A DNA stretch of 64,000 nucleotides from Globodera rostochiensis (taxonomy: Eukaryota > Nematoda > Chromadorea > Rhabditida > Heteroderidae), in assembly GCA_018350325.1 (NCBI GenBank), contig JAEVLN010000005.1, positions 4,066,393 to 4,130,392 on the forward strand, read 5' to 3'. A model generated the notes under the pieces. The model was not told the origin of the DNA. It saw only the letters and a list, made by a program, of their open reading frames with translations, and did no database searches. The position numbers were made by a program, and so were the translations under genes. Shown piece after piece: positions 11,221 to 22,709 of the stretch (the stretch's first letter is position 1; every line of letters starts with the position of its first letter).

Positions 11221-12240
11221 AGCGTCGGGCCGCAAATGTCTATTTTGTCGTAGGCTGCAAGTGTCTGGGCCGTAACAATGGTTCTTAAATTGATTTTATT
11301 TGGTCTCATTTTTTATTCAATATTTTGGCACTTTTTGGTCAATATTTTGTGATTTTTTGGTCAATATTTTACGTCAATATTTCGCAGTTTTTAGTCAATA
11401 TAAATCTCGGCTCTAATTATTACAACTTTTAAAAATTTCTGGCATAAAAAATATAATTTTAGCACTTACATAAATAATTCGTTCATTTTAGAACCTTCAA
11501 TTACCTTAAAATTGTACGATTTTTTTAGCATAAGTCGGTAAATACTCAATTTTTTCTCTCGGAGCACCTATTAACACCGCCGAACCCCCACCCACTCCCA
11601 AAAAATATTTTGAATTTTTATAAATCTATCCTCTGATTGGTGTCTGACAAAATCTGATAAAAATCACTTCTCGCGTTCAATACAGACCAATTTTGATTTA
11701 ATTTAGAAAGCCGCCACATCACGATCGGAAAAAATTAGTTTTGAAAAATCAATTTTTCGAATTATGGAAAACTTTATTGATTTTTAAATAATGGGTATTG
11801 GAAATCGAAAAAGACCCGAATCCGGTAAACACAGTCCGCATCAGGGATGGTCGGAAAAGTCTTGATCAGAAAACGGCAGACAGTTTTGAAAACAAGGAAC
11901 CTCGGGCGCGAGTCAGCACTCAGACCATTCGGCACTGGGACGTTCGGCACTCGGATAATTTTTGTTTCGGCACTCGGACCATTTGGCACTCAGACTGTAT
12001 TTGCACTATTCGGCACTCGGACCATTCGGCACTCGGACCGGTAGCCAAGCACTCTGGCTTGGGGTTCGTTAGGCTTAGGCCTAAGCTTAACGAGCCCAAG
12101 CCAGGGTGGCACTCTGACAAAAAAAATTTGGTCGGCGCCATATGAGCAAGGTGGATGATAAAAATGATGACTATTAGTAGGAAAATATTTACAAGTCAGA
12201 AAATTATTAATTGGGTTCCGGTTCAAAAGGTTAGGAAACA
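11221..12240. other. Non-coding repeats between SINE and family copy 4
   Basis: 11320-11420 is a degenerate tandem of TCAATATTTTGG. 11905-12055 is a degenerate tandem of about 15 bases, TTCGGCACTCGGACC, related to 28780-29000 and 29310-29390. 12065-12100 carries TTAGGC-type text. 12140-12240 is a piece of the family upstream flank that runs straight into copy 4. Confidence 0.5.
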
Positions 12241-12890
12241 ATCAGAATCCTCCTCTTACAGAGTCTGATCACTCTGATAATGCCAAAAAAGGGGAAGAAC
12301 TTATTGATGAAGATGAGCGAAAACGTAAAATTGTCGACAAATTCCTCGCAATGAGAAACGAATTTAGGCAAAAAGGAAAATCAAAAAAAGAATGGAATTT
12401 GATGAGAAAATTGGGAAACATTTAAAAGTCAGTCGCTCAAAAGTATACAAATGGAAAAAAGAATTTGACCTAAGTCGAAAAATGCATAATTCTGTGAAGG
12501 AAAAAGAAGAATGTAAACATTTAATAGAAAAATTTGATCAAATAATTGCCGAGTTAAAGCGTGCCGGATTCAAAAACTCTTTTCATGAATTAGATGAAAC
12601 TGTCGCAAAAGAGTTGGGCCTCAATTTTAAAACAATTTACAAATGGAAACAAAAACTTGGCCAAAGCAGTGAGTATTTCGAGCCCAATTTTATTTATTTT
12701 TATTAATTAAAATTCTTTTACAGAATCAAATAAACACTCCCTCAACGAACAAAAGGAATTGATGAAACGTTATTATGAAATTAAGGACAAAAATCCTAAA
12801 ATGAGTGTTGGGGACATTGCCAAAATGTTGAAAAGCAAATTACACGACAGCAATTTCGACCAAATTCTGTAGGTGGCATTCTGAGGAAGA
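12241..12890 (+). pseudogene. Secreted HTH-repeat family, copy 4 (5' truncated)
   Basis: The family promoter flank (ending ...ttaggaaaca at 12240) joins directly to the middle of the repeat (cagaatcctcctct), so signal peptide and FGEGWWD block are missing. Modules 1 and 2 are recognisable (KVSRSKVYKWKKEFDLS; VAKELGLNFKTIYKWKQKLG), with a frame break near 12385. Exon 2 begins after cttttacag at 12723. It loses the middle of module 3 (MLKSKLHDS) and meets a stop near 12870. Beyond it, 12903-12962 is an inverted fragment of the GQIEP repeat. Confidence 0.75.
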
Positions 12891-13104
12891 AAATCCCCGG
12901 TGTGAGAAAATGATTCTGATCAATTGAATGGGGTTCAATTTGTTCAAGCTGGGTGTTCTGCCGCAGGGCGGCCAAATTGCCTTATTTTTAAGGCAAATGC
13001 CATAATTTTGGTAAGAATGAGAGCGAATTCCGCTGGTTGGATGTCGACAGCTAAAATGCCTATGGCGGGGGCAAAAGATCACCCATAAAGAAGAAAGCCA
13101 ATGG

Positions 13105-13172
13105 GACGCCCCGGTAGCTCAGTTGGAAGAGCTGCCCACGGATTGGGTGGAAGCCGTGGGTTCGAGCTTCAT
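13105..13172 (+). repeat. tRNA-like sequence (probably SINE head)
   Basis: GCCCCGGTAGCTCAGTTGG gives a good A-box-like D-arm and GTGGGTTCGAGCTTC a B-box-like T-arm. No acceptor stem pairs, and the middle forms CCCACGG/CCGTGGG instead of an anticodon arm. It abuts the transposase remnant that begins at about 13170. Confidence 0.35.
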
Positions 13173-13855
13173 AAATCCAGTTCAAGTAAATGTTCATTGG
13201 TGCCGCGCGTGTGTTGCCGCTTGAAGTCGTCGTTTTTTCTCCATGAAGCATCCAGTCTTCGTACTGCTGCCGAATTTTTGCCTTGAACGGTGCATTCCAA
13301 CAAACATCAGCTGCTTGGACGAATTTTGTGCAACTGAAACAATTGTATCAATTTAGAAAAAACAAAAATAGGGTTGACCTCCGGGCACGACCGCTGCATC
13401 GATTTTGAATCGTTTTAATGCGTTTTTTGTTGAATCGCTGATGTGACAGCGAAAAGTATCCCATACCAGCAGACGATTGTAAAAAAATCCTTGTCCAAAA
13501 ACACGCTGTAAATAATTTTCTGTAAGCGCATCATCCATCCAAATTTTTCCAGCCTAAACAAGATGAAGTTTGTTCTTAAACTTTGCTTCGATTGCGGCAT
13601 CGGGACGTTTCCGAGGCAGAAGCACATACGGAAGACATTTGTATCCGTCTGACCTCCCCGTTAACATTACGGTCAAACGTAGTTTGCCGTGGCCCGTTGT
13701 CAGAACTGATACCTGTCAGAAAATGTACTTGGCTTAAGTTTAAGAAATGCAATATTGTTATTTTACCTCCTTAGCTCCTTTTTTTCGCCGATTGTAAAAA
13801 TGCGACGTTTTTTTGAGATAATATCACGTTCCTCATTAGAATCTTCGTCACTCAT
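13170..13855 (-). pseudogene. pogo/Tigger-type DDE transposase remnant
   Basis: Reading the - strand from 13855: MSDEDSNEERDIISKKRR (start-like), then after a deletion TGHGKLRLTVMLTGRSDG and YKCLPYVLLPR, GWMDDALTENYLQRVFG with a frame change near 13540, LLVWDTFRCHISDSTKNALK, IDAAVVPGG, and finally DVCWNAPFKAKIRQQYEDWM. The order and motifs match the DDE_1 domain of pogo-like transposases: the VWDxFRxH segment carries a catalytic Asp and VIPGGxTxxxQPxDV-type text follows. Several frameshifts and a missing N-terminal DNA-binding region show it is dead. Confidence 0.7.
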
Positions 13856-13902
13856 TTTTGATTAATAAACGCTAAATTTTCACGCTTGGGAAGGCCAAAA
13901 AA

Positions 13903-14032
13903 TGGAGGGGGGCTACAATTGGAGGGGGGGCTTCAAATAGAGGGGGGGCTTCTATTTTTCAATCACCCTCTAGGGGGGGCTACAATTAGAGGGGGGGCTT
14001 CAAATAGAGGGGGGGCTACTAATAGAGGAAAT
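13903..14032 (+). repeat. G-run tandem repeat (G-quadruplex-like)
   Basis: Six or more runs of 6-8 G are spaced by about 10-20 bases (GGGGGGGCTACAATTAGAG / GGGGGGGCTTCAAATAGAG). The ORF through it (GGATIRGGASNRGGATNRG) reflects the repeat and is not a likely gene. Confidence 0.6.
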
Positions 14033-14055
14033 ACGGAATCGAAGAAAAACAAAAA

Positions 14056-14137
14056 AATGAGCGAAAAGTTTGTTAGAAAATTTGATCAGAAGTAAGCCGA
14101 GTTAAAACGGGACGGATTCAAAACTCTTATCATAACG
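14056..14137 (+). pseudogene. Fragment of HTH-repeat family (module 2 start)
   Basis: The short stretch EKFVRKFDQK, stop, AELKRDGFK matches the linker and start of module 2 in intact copies, with an in-frame stop. It is attached to the G-run repeat. From 14138 to about 14500 I see nothing further. Confidence 0.6.
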
Positions 14138-14532
14138 AAATTATTTATCAAGAAAAAAGTAAAATATCAAATTTCTATTGACCCAACCAGAAATTTTTTT
14201 TTTAAAGTTTTTGGATTTTTTTATGCGAAAATTCAAAAAGTAATGGAATCCCAAGCCCCAGAAACCCACTGGGAATGAATGGGAGGGGACGGGCGGTGGC
14301 GGAGAAGGCGTAGGGATAATCTCTGCCCAAAGTTGGCCAATTCTTAAACTTGGGGAAAAAATGCAGAAATGTTTTCACAATTTTGGAAATATGAGATGCA
14401 TTTTTTAAAATCAAATGTTTACAAAATATGCAAAAATAATGGGAAAATTTTGTTGTGTTAATTTCACATCAAAACTTATTTTTCCAATCTGTCCTTCATT
14501 CAAAAGAGTCCATTGACAGAATTTTAATGCAA

Positions 14533-15469
14533 TTACTTTTGTTTAAATTGCTTTTTCCATCTATACAAAGTTTTAGATCCAATTTTCAACAGTTTAGCAA
14601 TGTCCTCGTCATTCATTTTAGGATTTTTGTCCTTAATTTCATAATAATGTTTCAACAATTTCTTTTGTTCGTTATGGTTATGGTGTGGTGCTGTAAAAGA
14701 ATTTGATTTAAAATAACAGTGGGCTGAAATACTCACTGGTTTGGCCAAGTTTACGTTTCCAATTGTAAAGTGTTCTAAAATTGAGGCCCAATTCTTTCGC
14801 GACAGTTTCATCAATTTGATATGAATACGAGTTTTTGAATCCGGCCCGCTTTAACTCGGCTTTCATTTCATTAAATTTCTCTACCAAATTTTCTCGCTCA
14901 TTTTTTGGAATTCTTCGGCTTAAGTCTAATTCTTTTTTCCATTCATGTATTTTTTTGCGATTGACTTTTAAATGCTTAGCAATTTTTTCCTCAATTGTAA
15001 ACCTTTGTTTATATGAATATTTTCCTTTTTTCTTTAATTCTTCTTTTATTGCTTGGAATTTGTCAATAATTTTACGTTTTTCGTTTGAAGTAATTTCTTT
15101 GCTTATTTCGGATTGTTCTTCACCATTTTTTGCATTATCAAAATGATCAGACTCTGTGAGAGGAGAATTCTGATCAGTTGAATTGGGTTCAATTTGTCCA
15201 GAGTGATCAGACTCTGTGAGAGGAGGATTCTGATCAGTTGAATTGGTCAATTTGTCCAAGTTGGGCGTTCTGCCGATCGATTTAGAGATGGACATTTGTT
15301 CAAGCGTTAATTTATTCCATTCTTCGTCTTTGCCATTGTCCCACCAGCCTTCTCCGAATATTTCATCAATTACTTTGTGTGGAGTTTCCTCCAATTGTAC
15401 GAATTCGGCTTTTTCGAGTGAATTTGTAGCAAAAAATAACACCAAAATTAAAATCCAAAACTCTTTCAT
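14533..15469 (-). CDS. Secreted HTH-repeat family, copy 5 (intact, short tail)
   Basis: Exons 15469-14737 and 14690-14533 (GTGAGT donor, TTTTACAG acceptor, 46-nt intron) give 296 aa. Signal peptide MKEFWILILVLFFATN; IDEIFGEGWWDNGKDEEW; about two 20-aa GQIEPNSTDQNPPLTESDHS units, the first lacking GQIEP; module 1 ends HEWKKELDLS, module 2 ends YNWKRKLG, module 3 is IAKLLKIGSKTLYRWKKQF. An early stop after FKQK removes the conserved HPNSVDGHSVEENAA tail, while the decayed tail is still visible downstream (to about 14500). The frame is otherwise clean. Confidence 0.75.
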
Positions 15470-16439
15470 TTTATTTTTTGTGCTAAAAAATTTCTCTCAA
15501 AAATTTGCTTAATTTTAAAGAATAATATCAATATTCAAATTCTATTAAATATTATTTGCTTGATAAAAAAATTATAAAAAATAATAAATGAAAAATGGGC
15601 ATTTATATTAATTATATTCTTTAATAAATACACTCGAATCAATTATACCTAACATCTCATAAATATTTGCGTAAAAGAGAATACGATTATTGTGAATAGC
15701 CTAAAGAAAACAATATTAAACAAAAAAAGCCCGGAAAGAAAACGGATGCCCAAAAAAATGTTGAAAATTTCGAATTCGTCAGCCGGAATCGATTGCTGCC
15801 TAATATTTCCAAAAAGTTCTTTTGAACTTCTGAAAGCGCCTTAAAAAGCAATTTCAATTTTATATTTTTGCGAGAAAAAAAATCTATATTTTATTATTTT
15901 CTTTTTCTTTTTTGGAAAATAAAAATTCTTCCGCTTTTAAAGAAAATTTGATGATCAGACCGGGGGTCGCAAAACTGGCCAAACCGAAAACCGTACCGCC
16001 GGTTTAAAACCTTTTGCTCTACCCTATTTTTGACATTTCATACAATTTTCCTGGGCCAAATCAATAAATATTTGACATTCGTAAATATTTTTTCTGCTAA
16101 TTAGCATCATTTTTTAAAAATGGCGATTGAGTGTGATAGCCAAAATGAAGATTTTTGAGCAAAAGTGACAATTCGCATGGAGCGGTTGGCTGCCAAGTGA
16201 GCGCCTGGCTAAGTGAGCTCAGCCATTTGAGTCCCAGATCCAAAACTTTGAAAAGACTGAAAATGACAACAACAAAAAAAGCCTATGTAGCGTGTGCAGA
16301 GAAAGTAAGAGGCCAAAATTGTGAGTATGTTAATTAAACAATAAATCAATCGTAATTAGATGCATATCACAGGACCAGGATATCCTGAAAATCAGGATTT
16401 TATGGTCATTTACAAATCTTAATCCGGGATCTATCAAAA
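15470..16439. other. Upstream flank of copy 5 plus dispersed repeats
   Basis: 15470-15680 is the family upstream flank (reverse orientation). 15955-16140 (aaaccgtaccgccgg, cctgggccaaatcaataaat) recurs at 38125-38300. 16150-16440 recurs, with gaps, at 38860-39060 and 42720-42895. The 60-aa ORF at 16155 lies in this repeat and is not accepted as a gene. Confidence 0.5.
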
Positions 16440-17346
16440 TTAGAGATCAGACTTAGGGATCGATCGAGATTTCTATCGAGAATCTCGATAAATCTCGAAA
16501 AGATGATCTTGATCCGAGAATCTCGATAAATCTCGAATCTCGAAAAATTTAACGAGATTTTTCGAGATTTTAATATAATTTTTTAATGTGAATTTCAAAT
16601 TGAATTATATTCACGGGAATATTTTTGGTGTAACATGGAAAAATAGCTATTTTGTTTCAACATTATTGAACATTTATTCAATTCAAAGCGCATTACAAAA
16701 TATAATGTTTTTGACATCGTACTAAAATTTAGAGCCCGGAATTTTGAAAAAACCTGGATCAGGATCAGGATTTACCAGGATTAAAAATCCTGGTTTTAGG
16801 ATATCCTGATCCTGGTCCTTGATGAGGGACCAGGAACTAGACTAGGATCTTTTGAAATTTTTTGTAAAATTGCCCAAACCTTTGGTATTTTTTAAACATT
16901 TGAAATTACTATTCAGTGATAATATTTTCCTAATTTTTCTCCGTTGTTTTCTCCTAGTTTATAAGGATTGGCCCACTTTAGGCTTGGTAAAAATTTATGA
17001 AATTAGAAATTGGTTGATCGGCTATAGATACTCACCGAAAAGTAATAATCTCCTGATCCTGGTGCTTCGACGAAAATACCAGGATTTCGGATCAGGAGTC
17101 CTGGAAAATCCTGGTCTGGATCCAGATCCAGTCCGGGCTCTACTAAATTATTTTTCACGCGACTGTTGATTTTTTGAACATTATTAGTCCTTAGCAATGT
17201 TAATTCTTAACTAAACAGATCAATTTTTTTCGATCGACATTCTCGATCGAATATTTTTCGATCGTGATTTCGATCGAGAATCTCGAAAAAATCTCGTCGA
17301 GATTTACCGAGATTTCGATCGAGAATTCGATCGGTCCGATCTCTAA
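16440..17346. mobile_element. Non-autonomous element with TTAGAGATC ends
   Basis: The termini are TTAGAGATC and its inverse GATCTCTAA. A direct repeat, TCAAAA, lies at 16434-16439 and 17347-17352. The empty-site equivalent at about 42890 (ggatctttcaaagg then tttttacaatt) confirms the insertion. The ends are rich in inverted ATCTCGA words. The centre (16735-17140) contains GGATCCTGATCC-type repeats. No transposase seen. Confidence 0.65.
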
Positions 17347-17499
17347 TCAAAATTCCGGTTTTTACAATTAATGATCAAACCCTGCTAATTAAACGATTTG
17401 AGACTAAGATTTTTTTTTCAAAAATTAAAAAGCATTAAATGCCAAATGGTTTTTTTCACATCATTGCACATTTATTCAAATGCTCTCCGAATTTCTATC

Positions 17500-18564
17500 T
17501 CAATTCTGAACATTTGCCGCGGCATTCTCTTCTACAGAATTTCCATTGACAGAATTTGGAAGAAATTTCTGTCGTTTAAATTGCTTTTTCCATCTAACCA
17601 AACTGGTTGTTCCAATTTTCAACATTTTGGCAATGTCCCCGTCACTAATTTTAGGATTTTTGTCTTTAATTTCATAATAAATTTTCATCAATTCCTTTTG
17701 TTCGCTGTCGGAGTATTTATTTGGCGCTAAAAGAATATTTAATTAATATAAATAAATAAAATTGGGCTCGAAATACTCACTGGATTGGCCAAGTTTACGT
17801 TTCCACCTGTAAATTGTTGTAAAATTGAGGCCCAACTCTTTTGCGACAGTTTCATCAATTTTATTTGAATAAGAATTTTTGAATCCGGCCCGCGTTAACT
17901 CGGCTTTCTTTTGGTCAAATTTCTCTATCAAATTTTTTCGCTCATTTTTTTCCTTCACAGAATTATGCATTTTTCGACTTAAGTCAAATTCTTTTTTCCA
18001 TTCATATATTTTTGAGCGATTGACTTTTAAATGTTTAGCAATTTTCTGCTCAATTTGAACCCTTTCTTTGTAAGGAAATTTTCCATTTTGCTTAAATTCG
18101 TCTTTTATTGCGACAAATTTGTCGATAATTTTCCGTTTATTATTTGAAGAAATTTCTTTGATTATTTCGTTCTGTTCTTCTCCGTTTTTGGCATTATCAG
18201 AGTGATTAGACTCCGTAAGAGGAGGATTCTGATCAGTTGAATTGGGTTCAATTTGTCCAATCTGATCAGTTGAATTGGGTTCAATTTGTCCAGAGTGATC
18301 ATAATCTGTGAGAGGAGGATTCTGATCAGTTGAATTGGGTTCAATTTGTCCAATTTGGGTGTTCTGCCGGTCGATTTGGTGATGGAAATTGTGTTCAAGC
18401 GTTAATTTATTCCATTCTTCGTCTTTTTCATTGTCCCACCAGCCTTCTCCGAATATTTCATCAATTATTTTGAGTGGCGTTTCCTCCAATTGTACGGGCT
18501 CGACTTTGTCCAGTGAATTTGTTGCGAAAAATGACACCAAAATTAAATTCCAAAACTCTTTCAT
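17500..18564 (-). CDS. Secreted HTH-repeat family, copy 6 (intact)
   Basis: Exons 18564-17781 and 17726-17500 (54-nt intron, GTGAGT...TTTTAG) give 336 aa. Signal peptide MKEFWNLILVSFFATN; IDEIFGEGWWDNEKDEEW; a repeat zone with one 11-aa and about two 20-aa units; module 1 KHLKVNRSKIYEWKKEFDLS; module 2 KELGLNFTTIYRWKRKLGQ; module 3 AKMLKIGTTSLVRWKKQFKR; tail FLPNSVNGNSVEENAAANVQ. The basic linker MHNSVKEKNERKNL between modules 1 and 2 links this copy to copy 4. The 3' flank (17391-17499) is shared with copies at 39433 and 43008, so these belong to one duplicated segment family. Confidence 0.8.
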
Positions 18565-19445
18565 TATATCTGGAAAACGTGAATTTAGGGAGAATTATTT
18601 AAAATTCCTTATATTAATTTAACTTCACAAAATAATATTCTTTTATAATTTCATCCGAATCAATATTCCTGACATCTCATAAAATTTTTCCTAACCTTTT
18701 GAACCGGAACCCAATTAATAATTTCCTGACATTTTGTAAATATTTTCCTACTAATTGTCATCATTTTTATGCAAATGGCAATCGACTGTGATAGCCAAAT
18801 GAAAATATATTATGCACCAGGGATGTAAACATGGCCAAAAAAATTTCCGGAATCCGAAATCGGTGGTACTGAACTGTCCAATTAATGCTAGGAATTAGTC
18901 TTCCATTATTCATATGGCACCGATCAAATTTGTTTTTGTCAGATTTGTGATCAGCACCATGTAGAATGGATCAACATAATATATTGTTGTGCTGACAAAA
19001 GGGTAATGAGAAGAGCTAAATTGACATTTGTAGAAAATTAACTTTATCCTAACTTTTTTATGCAAAAAGTTCGTACTTGATTGGTAAATCGTGTTTTTTA
19101 TTTTCTATTCGACTTTTGGACAGTTTTTGTTCTATTTGACCTTCGGATTACACAGTCTGGGTTACGAAACGCGGCGGTGCCGATAGGCGCCGCCGAGAAA
19201 ATTTTAAATTTTTGACTAAATTTGTTGAGAAAGTTAAAAATTGGTCTAAAAATTACGAATGTTGCAAAACAAAAGGCCCCACCCCAATGTTTTTGTCCAA
19301 CCAAAAAAATGAAATGAAAAATTTGTGAATTGTCATCTAAAATATTTCTGTAAAAATTGGAAAAAGCTAAAAGAATTTTTTGACTTGGTACACCGCCGTA
19401 AATGTTCACAAAAAGTAGGAAAAAATCATTTACACAGTCGGAGGG
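18565..19445. other. Upstream flank of copy 6 and unassigned repeat
   Basis: 18565-18825 is the family upstream flank. From 18829 (CAGGGATGTAAAC) a different repeat begins; the same junction 'gcac|cagggatgtaaac' occurs at 40004, and the inverse (gttaacatccct) at 27529, which suggests a hAT-like end. One GC-rich hairpin lies at 19172-19195. Confidence 0.45.
19172..19195. repeat. GC-rich hairpin with GATA loop, copy 1 of 8
   Basis: A 10-bp stem (CGGCGGTGCC paired with GGCGCCGCCG, one G-T wobble) encloses GATA. Copies lie at 19712, 20705, 27254, 27376, 42288, 42410 and 60430, usually followed by an AT-rich stretch ending near 'tttgttaagaaa'. Confidence 0.75.
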
Positions 19446-19453
19446 ATCTGAAC

Positions 19454-20327
19454 CAGGGATGAGAGCCGCACCGAAAAAAAGCGGTGACGGTATGCGATAA
19501 GCGATAAACCCATTTTCAAATGCGGTAGCGATATGCGGTATGCGATATGCCCAAAAAAAGTGATAAATGCGGTAAATACAGCGCGGTAGAGGTAATTTTT
19601 AAAATTCAACAATTTTTATAATCAAAGTCATAATTTTCATATTGTACTAGTGACCGGCGGATCGGGATTCCGGCTTTTGTCATTAAGCTTTTGGAGGTAG
19701 AGGTAAGGGGTCGGCGGTGCCGATAGGCGCAGCCGATAAATTTTTGAAAATTTTGGCCACCTTTGTTAAGAAATTCGTTCAATAATTTGTTTAAAAGTGG
19801 GGCTTTAGTGTGATTTTATTGAAGTTTTGAATGGGATTTTGATCAAAATTAGTGAATTTCTCCAAGATAATTTATAATTTTTTCACCCACTCGGAAGAAA
19901 ACTTCATTTTTTAAAAAGAGTCAAATTTTTGCAACCTTTGTCTAATTTTCTGAATAAAATTCATTGAAATTTTGAAAACAAAATCGACAAATCTCGCTTG
20001 AGTTGCGATCGCCAACCCTGATATCTAATGATCGACCGGCGAGAAAAATTAATGTTTGAAAATTGAACATTTTTGTTAATGGAATTGGCCAGATTTCCAA
20101 CAAAAAAAAATGTACAAATCTCCATTTTTTATGACATTCTGACATTATTTTCAAATTAAAAATCCAATCGTTAGGGGTGTAATATTACGCGGTATTGCAT
20201 GAAATGCGGTAGCGGTATACGATATGCGGTAATCATATCGGTAGCGATATGCGGTACGCGATATGCCCAAAAAAGGCGATAAATGCGGTAATACCGGGCG
20301 GTAGCGGTAACGGTTCCCATCCTCTGA
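19454..20327. mobile_element. hAT-like MITE (8-bp duplication ATCTGAAC)
   Basis: The left end CAGGGATGAGAGCC and the inverse of the right end CAGAGGATGGGAACC are imperfect inverted repeats. The 8-bp sequence ATCTGAAC flanks both sides (19446-19453, 20328-20335). Internal subterminal repeats of GCGGTAGCGATATGCGGT face one another (19490-19590, 20190-20310). 8-bp duplications and CAGRG-type ends are typical of hAT elements. No transposase, and one GATA-loop hairpin at 19712. Confidence 0.7.
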
Positions 20328-20335
20328 TCTGAACC

Positions 20336-21480
20336 CAACGTTTAACGTACACGGGCAAGGGCTACACGGTCTAAACCCCCGTGTACCCCGTGACCCCGTG
20401 TAACCACGTGTTTTGCAAAGACACGGGGTCCGTACACGTGCAAGGGTTTTTTTGGAAAAAATTCTTATGTTAATTTAAAATTTAGGTAATTATTTTGTGA
20501 ATAAAATACTTATTAAAAATATTAAACAATGTAAATTACTTCAAAAAATTATTATAGACCTTTTCAACAAATTTAACAATAAATCTTTGCAAATACATCT
20601 TGACTAGAGCCCGGAAAATAAAAATTACGGAAACGGGAATTTCAAATTTAACGGGACGGATCCCGAACGGGAATCATACGGTAATTTAAGAAATAGGAGT
20701 GGGCCGGCGGTGCCAATAGACGCCGCCGGGGAAATTTTTTGATTTTAAATGAACCTTGCTAATGGTTTCAATAATTACCAATTCATTTGACAAAGAATTT
20801 TAAATAATCGGGTGATTTGGTCTAACCAAAAAATGAAAATTCCTAAAAAGTTGTATAAAATCCAAAACGCTTCCATTATATCTGGAAAACAATTCTGAAT
20901 TTAGGGGGGATTATTTGAAATTCCAATTAATATAATTAAACGGAAAATTCGATATGTAAAATATGCCATTACAATTTTTAAAATATAAATAAAAAATTTT
21001 TTAGGGAAAATCTCAATTTTTGGGGGGTGGACTTTTGGTCAAGTCATTTTTAGGGGTGCATTTCGGTTTGAAAAATTTTTAAGGGTACATTTTTCGTTTT
21101 AATCTGCATTTTTCTTAAGAAATGTAAAAAAGTGCCTTGAATTTCTTCAAAAATTTTCGGAAAATGCAAAAATTGAATTTTTCTCTAGAAAAATGCCAAA
21201 AATATTGATTATGAAAAAATGGTAAAATATGGATTTATTCTCAAAAAAGCCAAAATATTGATTATATTGACTAAAAAGGCGCTCTAATTCTAAAATTTTC
21301 GAAATGAATGCTATTTCTGGGCTTCTCTTATGGTTGTTCTCTTCGAATTACCCAGAGCTTTTAAATGATATAAAGATTTAGAGCGAGTTTTTAGTCAAAT
21401 CCCATTTGCCGAACACTAATATAAATTATATTTTGGCTTTCTTGAGAATAAATCAATTTTTGGCTTTTTACAGTCGATCG
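20336..21480. other. Non-coding; ACACGGGG repeat and hairpin
   Basis: 20345-20450 is a small cluster of CCCCGTGT/ACACGGGG words. 20705-20728 is a GATA-loop hairpin. The rest is AT-rich without recognisable genes. Confidence 0.4.
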
Positions 21481-21481
21481 C

Positions 21482-21706
21482 CATTTGCATAAAAATGATG
21501 ACTATTAGTAGGAAAATATTTACGAAATGTCAAGAATATTTATTAATTGGGTTCCGGTTCAAAATGTTAGGAAAAATTTTATGAGATGTCAGGAATATTG
21601 ATTTGGGTGAAATAATATTAAAGAAAATGATTTATGTGAAGTTTAAATTATAAAATAAGGAATTTCATATACTTCTCTATAAATTCAGAATTGTTTTCCA
21701 GATATA
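21482..21706 (+). promoter_or_regulatory. Conserved upstream flank of the family (copy 7)
   Basis: About 225 bp is shared, with small changes, by the 5' sides of copies at 18564, 26254, 30695, 39750 and 44058. Landmarks are GTCGATCGCCATTTGC, ATTAGTAGGAAAATATTTAC, two ATGTCAGGAATATT words, a TTCCGGTTCAAAAGGTTAGG block, and an AT-rich box AAATTATAAAATAAGGAA (TATAAAA at 21649) about 57 bp before the ATG. The conserved position and TATA-like box suggest it is the promoter carried along with each duplication. Confidence 0.55.
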
Positions 21707-22709
21707 ATGGAAGAGTTTTGGATTTTAATTTTGATGCCACTCTTTGCAACAAATTCACTGGACAAAGCCGAATCCGTACAATTGAAGGAAAAGCCACTAA
21801 ATCCAATAGATGAAATATTCGGTGAAGGCTGGTGGGACAATGACAAAGACGAAGAATGGCAGAAATTAACGCTTGAACAAAATGCCCTTCACCAAATCGA
21901 TCGGCAGAACACCCAAATTGGACAAATTGAACCCAATTCAACTGATCAGAATCCTCCTCTCACAGAGTCTGATCACTCTGATAATGCCAAAAATTACGAA
22001 GAAATTTCTTCAAACGAAAATATTGCTGAAGATGAGCGAAAACGTAAAATTGTCGACAAATTCCAAGCAATGAAAAACGAATCGAAGCAAAAAAGCAAAT
22101 TTTCGGCAAAAGAATGGACTCAAATTGAAAATAAAATTGCTAAACATTTAAAAGTCAGTCGAATTAAAATATATAAATGGAAAAAAGAATTAGGCCTAAG
22201 TCGAAAAATGCTTAACAATGAGAAGAAAAAAAATGAGCGGAAAAATTTGATAGAGAAATTTGACCAAAAGAAAGCCGAGTTAACGCGGGACGGATTCAAA
22301 AACTCTTATAATCACCAAATTGATGAAACTGTCGCGAATGAATTGGGCACAACTTATAGAACAATTTACAGTTGGAAACGTAAACTTGGCCAAACCGGTG
22401 AGTTTTTCGAGCCCAATTTTATTATTTATTTATATTAATTAAACTTTTACAGAACCAAACCATAAATACTCCCAAAGCAAACAAAAGAAATTGTTGAAAC
22501 GTTATTATGAAATTAAGGACCAAAATCCAAAAATTAGTGATGGGGAAATTGCCAAAATGTTGAAAGTTGAAAGAACCACTATGGTTAAATGGAAAAGGCC
22601 ATTTAAACGACAGCAATTTCATCCAAATTCTGTCGATGGACATTCAGTGGAAGCGAATGCCGCGGCAAATGTTCAGGAAATTGGGAACTCGAATTTGGGG
22701 AGTAATTGA
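21707..22709 (+). CDS. Secreted HTH-repeat family, copy 7 (intact)
   Basis: Exons 21707-22397 and 22453-22709 (55-nt intron) give 315 aa. Signal peptide MEEFWILILMPLFATN; IDEIFGEGWWDNDKDEEW; one GQIEPNSTDQNPPLTESDHS unit; module 1 KHLKVSRIKIYKWKKELGLS; module 2 NELGTTYRTIYSWKRKLGQ, which departs from the usual KELGLNF; module 3 AKMLKVERTTMVKWKRPFKR, with a proline near the end of its last helix; tail HPNSVDGHSVEANAAANVQ. The linker LNNEKKKNERKNL matches the fragment at 23305-23463. Function unknown; secreted HTH protein by inference. Confidence 0.8.

Noticed and set aside
10899..11309. 136-aa - strand ORF
   Set aside because: Its text (VQSVRTLVRSTRDAGSIPS) is a tRNA-like sequence read as protein; the region is better explained as a SINE-like repeat.
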